From positions 7,440,001 to 7,504,000 of the forward strand of contig NZ_CP030047.1 in the NCBI RefSeq assembly GCF_015291625.1: DNA of 64,000 bases, written 5' to 3'. The notes under the pieces are model-generated. The model saw only the letters and a program-made list of their open reading frames with translations. It did no database searches and was not told where the DNA came from. Below are positions 8,902-18,084 of this stretch, in pieces. Source of the stretch: Bradyrhizobium sp. CCBAU 53421 (GTDB lineage: Bacteria; Pseudomonadota; Alphaproteobacteria; Rhizobiales; Xanthobacteraceae). Each line of letters starts with the position of its first letter. The stretch's first letter is position 1. The position numbers and the translations under genes are program-made.

Positions 8902-9735
8902 TCAGGCCACCCTTTGCGTGACAACCGTCGATATATCATGTTGGTTCGGGTTCCTGTAGCGCTCGGCAAGACTTTTGAACACCTCACCCATCTGACCTGA
9001 GCGAACAGTAAACTCCCCATAATTAGGATCAAAGAGGGTCGTCATTCCATTCGATGTCGACGTCGCGATTGTGTGTGCGCCACCTGCGGCGAAACGCAAG
9101 CCGATCAAAAAGATCGACGGATCGGCGGTGACTTCGTTCACTATCTCGGCAATGCGCGAAGATGAGCCAAACTTATATCGCGTCTGTTCGTCGGATGGTT
9201 CCAAACCCGCTTCATGCAGCATTGTACTTCTTGCCTGAAGGTTGTGAGAACCTCGCGCCCCATCGTTTCGCAGCAGAGTCTTGATATCTGCATATCGCTG
9301 CTGTCGCGCTGCCGCCGAGGCATGGTTTGGTGTGCCTGGGTGCAGAGCGCTCATTCTGGATGAGGGGCTGCTGTGGAGATTGAGTAGCCACTCCGCTGCC
9401 AAACCAACGCAGATACCGTTGACATTGGCCCCGGGCAATTCAGCGGTCCTGTATTCGAACAGAGCATGGATCGGCCGCGCCGGAGACGATGGACTGGAAT
9501 CGGAGGACAGGGAGGATGTGCTCGGGTCGGAGGGGTCTGGACTGTAAACGTTTGTCTCTGAGGTATGTGGCCTGCTGCAGCAGCTCCCCATTTGGTCGAG
9601 CAACTCCCCATCTGACAGGCTCTCCTGTCGCGCGCATTCCGTAAGTGCTTGCGCGAAGCTGCCATTGTCCACCGACTGACCCGATACATCAGCCCGATTG
9701 GAGCCTATGGATTGTCCGCTCACTCGATTATACAT
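8902..9735 (-). CDS. nopT: Type III effector cysteine protease NopT (YopT/AvrPphB, peptidase C58)
   Basis: 277 residues from the ATG at 9735, preceded by GAGGCAGG; a frame nine codons longer is open, but MYNRVSG fits the family start better. The N-terminus is Ser/Gly-rich, as for secretion. The self-cleavage site is DQM (47-49) followed by Gly50 and Cys52/Cys53. After cleavage this would expose a glycine for myristoylation, with cysteines for palmitoylation in the plant cell. The catalytic triad is Cys109 (NGICVG), His221 (GGAHTI) and Asp236 (LFDPNYG). The Cys-His and His-Asp spacings of 112 and 15 residues match those I recall for NopT of strain NGR234. All key residues are present and the gene looks functional. 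A tts-box-like element lies about 80 bases upstream. Confidence 0.93.
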   Translation of the reverse strand: MYNRVSGQSIGSNRADVSGQSVDNGSFAQALTECARQESLSDGELLDQMGSCCSRPHTSETNVYSPDPSDPSTSSLSSDSSPSSPARPIHALFEYRTAELPGANVNGICVGLAAEWLLNLHSSPSSRMSALHPGTPNHASAAARQQRYADIKTLLRNDGARGSHNLQARSTMLHEAGLEPSDEQTRYKFGSSSRIAEIVNEVTADPSIFLIGLRFAAGGAHTIATSTSNGMTTLFDPNYGEFTVRSGQMGEVFKSLAERYRNPNQHDISTVVTQRVA

Positions 9736-9811
9736 GATGGCTCGCCTGCCTCTTAAGCGCACGTTTCCTCAGAGCGAGTGCGGGATGCTCATGCGCTGCC
9801 TGTGAAGGATA

Positions 9812-9839
9812 TTGCCGCAAGCTGACCACAACCTGACGA
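9812..9839 (-). promoter_or_regulatory. tts-box-like element upstream of nopT
   Basis: On the minus strand the sequence reads CGTCAGGTTGTGGTCAGCTT, close to the rhizobial tts core GTCAGCTT-TCG-AAGCT that TtsI binds. Mismatches lie at the base after GTCAG and in the TCGAA centre. Its distance to the nopT start (about 80 bases) is normal for TtsI targets. Confidence 0.55.
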
Positions 9840-10294
9840 GCCGGCAAGCTTGGAAACGTTATCGATTCATGTCCCCTATTGCAGGCACACCGTTTTGATC
9901 GCCAGCTCTGTTCCAGGCGGATGGCTGGGACTGCGAGCACGCGGTTCCGCTTGAGGTGGTGCCCGCCCTCGATAAGACTTCCGTTGTTGCTCCTACCCCA
10001 CGTTCAACGCGGCTTTCCACAAGCACTGGCTTGAACGCCGCCAAACACTCATTCGAATCCCATCACGCTCACAATGAATGTAGCCGCGGTGATGCATATG
10101 AGACAAATCTTGCCGATTCAGTGAACTTTACCGGCCACTTGCGCGGCAGCAGGATTGCCGGCTGAGCCTCCCCACGTTGTCCACTGGCAGAAAAGCCCGA
10201 CATGTCCGGCAATCGCGCTGCCCTCCGGCGGCGCAGAACCGACATTTCTGTGCTGGCCCCAGCCCCTCTTCCAAGCTGATATTGATGCAACTCG
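9840..10294. other. Intergenic, nothing recognised
   Basis: No coding frame with family motifs, and no clear regulatory element beyond the nopT promoter zone at its left end. Confidence 0.4.
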
Positions 10295-10714
10295 TCATGC
10301 TATCGCGCTCATCCGTGCAAATAACATTGCTGCTTCGGACGGTCCTAGCCCAACTATGCCTACAAAGCTCGGCGGCGGCGTTGGGATGTCCCGATAAGTA
10401 GGTTTCCACAGGTGCAGGCAATACCGACTGTTATTCACATATTGCGAAAGAGGCGGATGCAATTGCATCACGCACTCCTCTTCATCCCAAAACAGGTCTT
10501 TTACGAAGCACATCTCTTCCCAGTTTGGACAACGCCGCGCCGTCGAGACAGCGACGTGCTCCCAGGTAGGACGAACTAATCCACTGATCTTGAGTTCACA
10601 CCCGCAGGGCCCCTGCACAAGAAACAGGCCGCAAGGGCCTGATCCAGGAACGCTGGCGAACTGCCCGTATTTTACCCGGCCAGCCTCAAGCTTCTCTATG
10701 ATCTGCGCTCGCAC
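10295..10714 (-). CDS. DUF7694-type protein
   Basis: 139 residues starting at a GTG. The blocks WEHVAVS, RRCPNWEEMCFVKDLFW, ECVMQLHPP and YCLHLW are those I associate with the DUF7694 family, found on phages, plasmids and islands of rhizobia. Function unknown. It is rich in Cys and Trp. The last 25 residues after the usual PTPP end are atypical and may be an extension caused by loss of the normal stop. Its start overlaps the end of the small upstream gene by 19 bases, so the pair is probably co-translated. Confidence 0.6.
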   Translation of the reverse strand: MRAQIIEKLEAGRVKYGQFASVPGSGPCGLFLVQGPCGCELKISGLVRPTWEHVAVSTARRCPNWEEMCFVKDLFWDEEECVMQLHPPLSQYVNNSRYCLHLWKPTYRDIPTPPPSFVGIVGLGPSEAAMLFARMSAIA

Positions 10715-10866
10715 GTCCCCTCCTTTGCCTCGCGGATTGCTTTGAAGTCGACGTAGATGACGTTGTCTGGCAACTGATCAACCGGCGCCAGCTCGGTCCT
10801 CACCCCGGCGTTCCAAAACCACTCTTCAGCGAACCATCTGCCGAGAAATACGCAGATGTCCATCAT
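10696..10866 (-). CDS. Small protein paired with the DUF7694 gene
   Basis: 56 residues starting MMDICVFLGRWF, with two adjacent ATG codons and a good AGGAGA ribosome-binding site. The C-terminus overlaps the downstream DUF7694 start. It is rich in aromatic residues near the N-terminus and has an acidic middle. It resembles the small partner proteins that often precede DUF7694 genes, but I know no function. Confidence 0.6.
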   Translation of the reverse strand: MMDICVFLGRWFAEEWFWNAGVRTELAPVDQLPDNVIYVDFKAIREAKEGTCERRS

Positions 10867-12074
10867 CACTTGCTCTCCTAATTCTTGGTTTACGAACGCT
10901 CATATCGCGTTTTAGGACACGACGGACACGCTCATTGCCCCTTGATTGCCAGGCCGCGCACGATCCGCTCGATACGAATCGGCCAGTTACACACCCATGG
11001 TTGACCCGACGGGCAGACCCGGTGGACGACTTCGTCACCACGTCGAGCCTCGCGTGGGCCATCTTGCTCATCTATGCTGGCAGGCTTGGGCTCTCTTCGC
11101 CGAACAGCGCCGGCCTGCAGGCAGGTCGGCTCTTGAGCCTTAGCACGTCCAAACAAGTATTCATTGCCCTGCCCGTGCAGATCAGCTGGTGATGTGCTTG
11201 ACCATATGAAATGGGTCGAGGCCGATCATGGCCCATCAACTCATCGACGATGGACCGATCGTCATCCCGGCGGCTCCATTTGATCGCATGTGATACCTGC
11301 TTGTAGATTCCATTATGGCTCGAAAGCCGCGCACGCTCTGCCGCCACTATGATTCGAACGGGACGGCGCCTCGGTCCGCGCCGTCATGTGGGTCCTCGAT
11401 AGCTCGCAGCACTCGCTTCTCGTGGTCTGAAACAGTGCCAATGCGTCATCTATGTGACCGTGATCAGGCTGTAAGAGCGCAAACTCAAACCAGTTCGCAT
11501 CGGAGCCGCAGACGGCTGAGCCAACATGTCATTAAGTGAACTGCCAACATCTCAACGCTTTTCTTCCATCTAAGCGGCTCTTCGTCAGCTAGCGGTCAGC
11601 GAAGACGACTAACTTGGCTTGCTGCCTCAGGCTGAACCGCGATCAACGGCGATCTTTCGGACGACATTGTCGTCGTATGTCGCTTGCGACGGACCTACTG
11701 TCGTTTGCTTTCAGACATCGGTGTCGCGAATTCGACTAAGGGCAGCTAGACCATGGCGCTGAACGCGACAAATGGCATTTTTCTATTGTCAAAGCGGCGC
11801 CGGTACATCTCCGTTCGTGGCATGCTGATTGCTGCGGTCAAGAAAACGATGCGAACAGGACGCGCCATCGGTCGTCAATTCACGACGGGCTATTTGTGTT
11901 GTCCGGAACGCTGCAGCTCTAGGCAGGCCGGCAATTCGCAGGGTTCTTCGTCTGAGCGACGATACGAACGGAATTCTGACACTCGAGCCCTTGAAGGAAG
12001 ACCGCGAAACTCATGAGTGATACGAGACATCCAAACGCGAGCCTGCTTCCGTGGGCCAGCGCATCGTGGGATGA
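10867..12074. other. Decayed region without a recognisable gene
   Basis: About 1.2 kb with many short frames and no recognisable domain. A minus-strand stretch near 11.1-11.35 kb could be an old transposase piece but shows no catalytic motif, so it is not called. Confidence 0.4.
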
Positions 12075-12239
12075 ATGATGCACTGGCGCACACCAAAGCA
12101 GCCCATGATCAAGCAGTATGGCGCTGATTGCGGATCTTGGCCGACGCAAACGAAATGGAACCTGTGGCCACTGGTCGGCCTGCTCCTAAACGCGCTGCTC
12201 TGGGCCGGTATCTGCTGGATCGTCGCAGCGCTCCTATGA
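12075..12239 (+). CDS. Small single-span membrane protein
   Basis: 54 residues. A polar N-terminal half with several Trp residues (WRTPKQP, CGSWPTQTKW) is followed by one strong membrane helix from about 33 to 53 (LVGLLLNALLWAGICWIVAA), ending right after it. Two ATG codons are adjacent at the start and a GGGATGA precedes them. Small proteins with this layout are common in Bradyrhizobium, but no function is known to me. Confidence 0.45.
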   Translation: MMHWRTPKQPMIKQYGADCGSWPTQTKWNLWPLVGLLLNALLWAGICWIVAALL

Positions 12240-12848
12240 GCGAAAACGAATCGAGGGCGATGTCTTGACAAATAGTGCGGCACACGAGCGCTCTTCGACC
12301 ACTCGTATGCCGCGACTGTTCCGATCGAATCGTGCGGAGGATGAAGCAGGTACACCGCCAGTCTGGCAGTGGAAATCTCTTTCCTTGACTTGGTTCAAGT
12401 CAACACCTGGCGGATTACCTAGACACGACATGCGGCTCTCTCGCGACGCAAACGAAATAGGCGGAGATAACAGGACAACGCCTCGAATCGGCGGACTGAC
12501 ATGACCCGCCAGCATGCCGGCTGACATCGGCTATTACCCGCGCCCAGATGCGCAAAAGGCCGCAAACGTGCTTTGTGAAGCCAGCGCAAGAATGGCGACA
12601 GCGATCGCGTCGCCAGACTCGGCGGCGTTCCGATCCCATCGCGACAGGAGCAGGCCGTCATATCAACATGTTGCACGCGGCCACCTCGTCCCCTCTCCCC
12701 CGAGATCTGACGCCCCGCCGTACGTCTCGGCTCATCCGGCGTACAGACTTGCAATTGACTCGGCGCCACGCGCGCCGAGCGGCCTTTGCTCCACGAATGA
12801 AATTGCGAACCGGTATGCCCGGGGAGGTGGTTGAAGCGCAGCGATCCC
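12240..12848. other. Intergenic, nothing recognised
   Basis: About 600 bases with overlapping short frames on both strands and no motif that would identify one as real. Confidence 0.4.
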
Positions 12849-13067
12849 TTACAACTCATAATCGGACAACGTATCGTTCTCGTTTATGCGCGCCCGCCAG
12901 TCCTGGGCACGCAGAGCCAGCTTGTCGTATTCGATGGCAATCTTAAGAAGCCTATCTCTGGATTTGCCGTAAGCGAGTGCTTCCGCCTTCTTTCGCGTTG
13001 CTTCCGCACGGCCTCGCCAGTGATGGGGCTCGTAGAGTTTACTTTTCGGATTCATGTCGGTGAGCAT
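12849..13067 (-). CDS. Small conserved-type hypothetical protein
   Basis: 72 residues, strongly helical and charged, with the pattern HHWRGRAEATRKKAEALAYG then LLKIAIEYDKLALRAQ. This arrangement (HWR-RAEE-R--AE----- L-IA--YD-LA-RA) is familiar from very common short rhizobial proteins of unknown role. The start could also be the internal Met at 13052. No strong ribosome-binding site is seen for either. Confidence 0.6.
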   Translation of the reverse strand: MLTDMNPKSKLYEPHHWRGRAEATRKKAEALAYGKSRDRLLKIAIEYDKLALRAQDWRARINENDTLSDYEL

Positions 13068-13449
13068 GCATTTTTCAGATCAAAGAAATGCGACAAGCGC
13101 GCTACGTACAATTACGTAACAGCGATGCTCATCTCGTTGGCTACGCCGGCGTGCGATGCCCAGGCGCCGCCCAGCAATACTGCGTACACTGTTTCATCCG
13201 ACGTCCCTCGCACAGGCGTTCGCCTAAGACGGAATATGCACATTCCAACATCTTCACACGATTGGGCCCACGAAGGGGCTTGAATCGCTCGTTGCGTCAG
13301 ATTGTACGATCCTCGACAAGTGAGAACCACCTTCGACAATCTCGACGCTTCCTGACAGATAATGAGAACCGCGCGTCCGGGCCCATTTTTCGGTCGTCAG
13401 GTCATCTTGCGTTTGGCGCCGAACAACAACCGCTGCAACACCGACTTGA
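13068..13449. other. Intergenic, nothing recognised
   Basis: About 380 bases with no identifiable gene. It should contain the promoter of the plus-strand secreted protein that follows. Confidence 0.4.
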
Positions 13450-13758
13450 ATGGATATCATGAGTCAAAACCAACGACTTCGTTTGGCTTCGCTTCTCAAT
13501 GCCAACTATCGCGCTATCGCTCTTGCTGTCGCAATGACAGCCGCAATCCCCGGACAGGTAAATGCGCGCGATCAAGCGCCGACCGCGGAGGAGAAGGAGG
13601 CTTGCATGGAGGACGTGTTCCGCCTGTGCAGCAGCCACATACCTGATCGTGCCGCCATTGCGTCTTGTCTCCGATCAAAACAAGCGAGCCTCAGCCAGCA
13701 GTGTCGCTACGTGATCTCCGTTCGAGATACTGGCAAGAAGAACAGTGACTCAAAGTGA
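13450..13758 (+). CDS. Small secreted protein with four cysteines
   Basis: 102 residues. A basic N-terminus and a hydrophobic stretch (about 19-33, AIALAVAMTAAIPG) followed by VNARDQ look like a Sec signal peptide cleaved near residue 39. The mature part has four cysteines (52, 60, 73, 85) in the order seen in cysteine-rich-repeat proteins of Bradyrhizobium: EACMEDVFRLC then SCLRSKQASLSQQC. They probably form two disulfides in the periplasm. The lysine-rich tail (KKNSDSK) is disordered. The function is unknown. Confidence 0.65.
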   Translation: MDIMSQNQRLRLASLLNANYRAIALAVAMTAAIPGQVNARDQAPTAEEKEACMEDVFRLCSSHIPDRAAIASCLRSKQASLSQQCRYVISVRDTGKKNSDSK

Positions 13759-13914
13759 GGGATCCCCGGCCGTGAGCGTGCGAGCTCACATTCAGAAATG
13801 GATCAAGCCTGATCTTCCTCCAAGGCAGGCGATCAAGCGCGGGCCGTCGAAAGTCGTACCAATCGGTTACAACTGACAGAAGCTCTGGCCCACAGTGCTT
13901 GTTCGGATAGGCGA

Positions 13915-15384
13915 ATGCACAAATTACCCTTCGATACGGTTCTAATCGCCAATAGGGGCGAGATAGCTGCACGAATCATCAAAACGTTACGGAAGCTTGG
14001 ACTCCGTTCTGCGATTGCCTACCACGAGGTAGACGCCCTGACCCCGGCCGTCTCCATGGCCGACTTGGCGATTCCGATTAGCGGCCGCACGCCGGTGGCG
14101 AGCTATCTGGACATTGCGCAAATCATCGCTGCCGCTCGCAAGGCGAATGCCGGGGCACTGCATCCGGGTTATGGATTGCTTTCCGAGAGTGCGGAGTTCG
14201 CCAGGACTGTGATCAAGGCAGGTATTACCTTCATCGGGCCTGCTCCGGAAACCATCGAGCTCATGGGGGACAAGATCCGGGCCCGCAATTTCGTTCAGCG
14301 TAACGGCTTTCCAGTCCTTCCCTGCGCCATCGAAGAAGATGATCCGCCGACATTCGTTTCGAGAGCGCAAGCTGTTGGATATCCTTTGCTGGTGAAGCCG
14401 ACAGGGGGCGGTGGGGGCAAGGGCATGCGGATTGTCCGCGACCCAGATGCACTGGAAGCAGCTATCGAGCAGGCGCGCAGTGAAGCGCGTCGCTGCTTTG
14501 GAGATGGCCGACTTTATGTCGAACGATATCTCGAAATGCCGCGGCACATCGAAGTACAGGTGTTGGGTGACGCCTTCGGTAACCTAGTCCATCTCTTCGA
14601 GCGTGAGTGTTCGGTGCAGCGCCGCTTCCAGAAGATCATAGAGGAGACGCCCTCGCCCGCGTTATCACCAGAATTGCGGACGCGCATTTGCGACGCCGCG
14701 GTCGGCATCGCCCGTGCGGCGCAATATCAAAATGCTGGAACGGTTGAGTTCATTCTCAGCGAAGGCGACTTCTACTTTCTCGAAATGAATACCCGCCTTC
14801 AAGTCGAGCACCCAGTGACCGAGATGGTCACTGGCGTCGACCTGATCGCCGAACAGGTTTATGCCGCAGCGGGCCGCGAACTCGCGCTTTCGCAATCCGA
14901 TATTGCTTCGAACGGGCATGCGATCGAGCTTAGGCTGTACGCGGAGGCTCCCGAACGCGGATACGTCCCAACCACTGGCAAAGTACTTCTTCTCGAGTAT
15001 CCGGACGGCGTACGGATCGATAGCGGCATCATGCTGGGTCAGCACATCACGCCGGAGTTCGATCCGATGCTTGCAAAGATCATCGTGCATGCACCAAGCC
15101 GCATAGAAGCTGCTATGAAAGCCCACCGTGCGATTCGAGCACTTGTTCTACTTGGGTGTGAGACCAATGCAAGCTTGCTCGCCCGGATCCTAGCCGACGA
15201 GGCATTTCTCGGCGGTCAGCTTCATACGGGATACCTTGAAGAAAACCCGCATCTTGCAGCGGACAATTTTGCTACCGGATTGTCTGCGTTCCTGGCATCC
15301 GCCGCTCTGCTGACGAGACCGGTGCGTGCTTCCGCCGACGCCGTGCCCGAGCTTCACACAGCATTCGGCAGCTGGAGAAATTGA
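13915..15384 (+). CDS. Biotin carboxylase part of an acyl-CoA carboxylase
   Basis: 489 residues. The ATP-grasp biotin carboxylase fold is complete. The N-terminus is VLIANRGEIAARI. The glycine-rich ATP lid is KPTGGGGGKGM (161-171). The catalytic block is EMNTRLQVEHPVTEM (Glu290, Glu298, His299 region). It carboxylates the biotin of the carrier domain using ATP and bicarbonate. The frame ends with TGA at 15382 and the carrier starts one base later in another frame. The summed length (656) equals that of a fused alpha subunit of methylcrotonyl-, geranyl- or propionyl-CoA carboxylase. So this is either a natural split or one frameshift in a fused gene. It is followed by the carboxyltransferase gene. 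Confidence 0.92.
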   Translation: MHKLPFDTVLIANRGEIAARIIKTLRKLGLRSAIAYHEVDALTPAVSMADLAIPISGRTPVASYLDIAQIIAAARKANAGALHPGYGLLSESAEFARTVIKAGITFIGPAPETIELMGDKIRARNFVQRNGFPVLPCAIEEDDPPTFVSRAQAVGYPLLVKPTGGGGGKGMRIVRDPDALEAAIEQARSEARRCFGDGRLYVERYLEMPRHIEVQVLGDAFGNLVHLFERECSVQRRFQKIIEETPSPALSPELRTRICDAAVGIARAAQYQNAGTVEFILSEGDFYFLEMNTRLQVEHPVTEMVTGVDLIAEQVYAAAGRELALSQSDIASNGHAIELRLYAEAPERGYVPTTGKVLLLEYPDGVRIDSGIMLGQHITPEFDPMLAKIIVHAPSRIEAAMKAHRAIRALVLLGCETNASLLARILADEAFLGGQLHTGYLEENPHLAADNFATGLSAFLASAALLTRPVRASADAVPELHTAFGSWRN

Positions 15385-15385
15385 C

Positions 15386-15889
15386 GTGTATCACTCATTC
15401 GAGGTCGACCGCGTAGACCATAGGCTATGGCTTTCAACCAGCCAGCAGGGCTACCGGCTCCATTTGCGCGACCAAGTAATTGCCCCCGTCGCGTTCACGC
15501 AGCACAGTGAGAGTAGCGGCATCCTGACCATTGCGGGGGAACGCGAACCGGTCAGGTTCGCCATTGATGGCGACCTGATTCACCTGCATATACGCGGCAG
15601 AACCCGCATTGTGCACTACAACGACCCATTGCGAGCGCTCACTACCGCGAATGACGAAACACGCCCTCTAATCGCCCGTGCGCCGATGCCTGGCGTAGTT
15701 GTTGCGACTACCGTTTCGCCTGGCCAATCAGTCTCGGCGGGAATGGCGCTGATGATGATTGAGAGCATGAAGCTGGAGACGATCATACACTCACCGCAGG
15801 ACGGCATCGTCGATCGGATTCACGTCAAGGAAGGCGAAAGCTTCGAGCATGACGCTGTGCTGGTCACGCTGTCCGAAGAAGGGCGCTGA
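15386..15889 (+). CDS. Biotin carrier and coupling domain of the acyl-CoA carboxylase
   Basis: 167 residues from a GTG at 15386. The first 90 residues look like the coupling (BT) domain of alpha subunits (YHSFEVDRVDHRLWL). The last 75 form the biotinyl domain, with biotin-attachment Lys129 in IESMKLE and the flanking MPGVVVATTVSPGQ and VKEGESF blocks. The usual EAMKM is here ESMKL, which is also seen in methylcrotonyl-type carriers. Only one base separates it from the upstream stop, so it depends on translational coupling or belongs to a frameshifted fused subunit. The open frame extends upstream to 15326, with no better start. Confidence 0.85.
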   Translation: MYHSFEVDRVDHRLWLSTSQQGYRLHLRDQVIAPVAFTQHSESSGILTIAGEREPVRFAIDGDLIHLHIRGRTRIVHYNDPLRALTTANDETRPLIARAPMPGVVVATTVSPGQSVSAGMALMMIESMKLETIIHSPQDGIVDRIHVKEGESFEHDAVLVTLSEEGR

Positions 15890-15890
15890 A

Positions 15891-17498
15891 ATGCAGCGGA
15901 TCGGTTCCGTAGCGGACGTTAACTCGCAGGCGTTTCGCCGCAATGATTTCCATAACAGACAGCTTGCGGCCGAATTGAAGGAACGGCAACGCGCTGCCCG
16001 CTTCCACCGGCCTGAACGGGACTTCGAGCGACTGCGTCGACAGAACAAACTGTTTGTTCGCGAGCGACTCGCAGCCTTGCTCGATCCGGAAACTCCGTTC
16101 CTGGAGCTTTCCACGCTGGCCGCCAACAAGGCATATGATGGCGAGGTGCCCAGCGCCGCGCAGGTCGTAGGCATCGGCATTGTGGCGGGTCGGGAGGTGA
16201 TTGTTCATGCCGACGATGCCAGCGTGAAAAGCGGCGCATGGTATCCGCTCTCGGTCAAGAAGATTGTGCGGGCCCTGGATATCGCCATCGAGAACCGTCT
16301 GCCGGTGATTCATCTGTGCGACTGCGCCGGCGGGTTTCTGCCTTTGCAGGCGGAATTCTTTGCGGATCGCTACCACGCCGGTCGAATACTCCGGAATCAA
16401 TCCATTCTCTCGAAGATGGGAGTGCCGCAGGTCGCCATCGTCATGGGCCACTGCACCGCGGCAGGGGCCTACGTCCCCGCGCTTAGTGAATACAACATTA
16501 TGGTCGAAGGTACGGGAGCGATTTTTCTCGGCGGCCCCCCGGTCGTAAAGGCTGCCACCGGGGAACACGTGTCGGCCGAAGATCTGGGCGGCGCCCTCAT
16601 GCATACCAACGTGTCGGGCACCAGTGATTACGTCGCAAGCTCCGAGATGCATGCAATTGCGATTGCCCGCGACGTCGTCGCTCGGTTCCGCCAACCGGCG
16701 AAGACTTGGATCGATCGAGTGGCTCCTGAGCCCCCCACCTACAGTGCTTCCGAACTCTACGGTATCATTCCAAAGGACGCCCGAGCGCAGTTCGACATGC
16801 GAGAGATCATCGCTCGCCTGGTCGATGGCAGCCGATTTCATGAGTACCAGCCGCGTTTTGGCACGTCACTTGTGTGTGGCTTTGCGCGGCTTCATGGATA
16901 TCAAGTCGGGATCCTTGCCAATAATGGCGTGCTGTTCAGCGATAGCTCGCTGAAGGGCGCTCATTTCATCCAATTATGCGACAAGAATCGGACGCCCCTG
17001 CTCTTCCTGCAGAATGTCACGGGCTTCATGGTTGGCCGCGAATATGAGCGGCGTGGGATTACCAAGGACGGCGCTAAGCTGATCATGGCAGTATCCGGAG
17101 CGTCCGTGCCAAAGTTTACGATCGTTTGCAATAGCTCGCACGGCGCGGGAACTTACGCTATGTCGGGACGCGCGTTTGATCCTCGATTTGTGTTCAGCTG
17201 GCCTAATTCCCAGATATCCGCGATGGGCGCCGAGCAGGCCGCAGGCGTTCTCACCCACGTCAAGGCGCGACAGTTGGCTCGCGCGGGCGGACGTCTCTCC
17301 GAGCAGGAACTGGCAGCCATTCGAGAGCCACTTCTTGAAGAATATCACGAACGATCCAGCGCCTATTATGCGACCTCCGAAATCTGGGACGACGGCATCC
17401 TGGATCCTGTCGACACCAGAACCGCCCTCGCAATTGCATTGAGCGCTTCGCTCAATGCGCCGATCGACGCGCCGCAGTATGGCGTATTCCGGCTGTAA
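15891..17498 (+). CDS. Acyl-CoA carboxylase carboxyltransferase (beta) subunit
   Basis: 535 residues from the ATG at 15891, one base after the carrier stop, with a GAAGGG ribosome-binding site. The crotonase-fold carboxyltransferase halves are both present: GHCTAAGAYVPALSEY with GGPPVVKAATGE and GTSDY in the N-half, and NVTGFMVGREYERRGITKDGAK with FSWPNSQISAMGAEQAAGV in the C-half. The overall pattern is nearest to methylcrotonyl-CoA/geranyl-CoA carboxylase beta subunits. It transfers the carboxyl group from biotin to an acyl-CoA. The acyl substrate is not decidable from sequence. With the two preceding frames it makes a complete enzyme. Confidence 0.92.
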   Translation: MQRIGSVADVNSQAFRRNDFHNRQLAAELKERQRAARFHRPERDFERLRRQNKLFVRERLAALLDPETPFLELSTLAANKAYDGEVPSAAQVVGIGIVAGREVIVHADDASVKSGAWYPLSVKKIVRALDIAIENRLPVIHLCDCAGGFLPLQAEFFADRYHAGRILRNQSILSKMGVPQVAIVMGHCTAAGAYVPALSEYNIMVEGTGAIFLGGPPVVKAATGEHVSAEDLGGALMHTNVSGTSDYVASSEMHAIAIARDVVARFRQPAKTWIDRVAPEPPTYSASELYGIIPKDARAQFDMREIIARLVDGSRFHEYQPRFGTSLVCGFARLHGYQVGILANNGVLFSDSSLKGAHFIQLCDKNRTPLLFLQNVTGFMVGREYERRGITKDGAKLIMAVSGASVPKFTIVCNSSHGAGTYAMSGRAFDPRFVFSWPNSQISAMGAEQAAGVLTHVKARQLARAGGRLSEQELAAIREPLLEEYHERSSAYYATSEIWDDGILDPVDTRTALAIALSASLNAPIDAPQYGVFRL

Positions 17499-18084
17499 AG
17501 CAGGACCGAACACGAGATGCAGCTTGAGATATACCACCTTCCGCAACCGTCAGCAGGTAGAGTTCGATGACGGCCGATCCGTGAAAGCAGTAGAGCATGG
17601 TGTTCGTGACGTTCTGTGCACCTTCACCTGCAATCTGGCCGGTTACTTTCTGGTAGCCATGAGGTCGGGCTTCGACCCGAAACAGGTCATGGAAGCTCGC
17701 TTCAACGCTCGACGACGCGGCGCCCGCAGGCCGAAGGCTTCCGTGGACCGGATCGGAACACCGCGCTCAAGAGACAGCCGCGGCAACCACCGGCGCGAGA
17801 CATTTACGTTGGCGCTGGCGTCCACGCGCCTGCACTGTTCTGATCGGCCGATGAGCTGTCCTGACAGCACCATAAAATGGAGAGCTTGACCCTCACGTAG
17901 CGTCAGGTTGTAGCCTCCCCGAGGGCCCCGCACCCAACCAACCGATACGCACGGGTCAATGAAGTATCAGCCGCTCAGGTTGGGCGGCAGGCAGCTGCTT
18001 CGATGCACCAATGTCATGTCTCTTCAACGAAAACACCGTTGAACGGACGAGCCTCAGCTTTGGACACGGATCCTGGAAAGTTCG
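17499..18084. other. Intergenic with a possible gene remnant
   Basis: About 590 bases. A plus-strand frame contains the plausible coding piece GHGVRDVLCTFTCNLAGYF-like, but it lacks a start and soon loses sense. No family was recognised. Confidence 0.35.

Noticed and set aside
11072..11347. Possible transposase fragment on the minus strand
   Set aside because: No DDE motif or known family block could be recognised.
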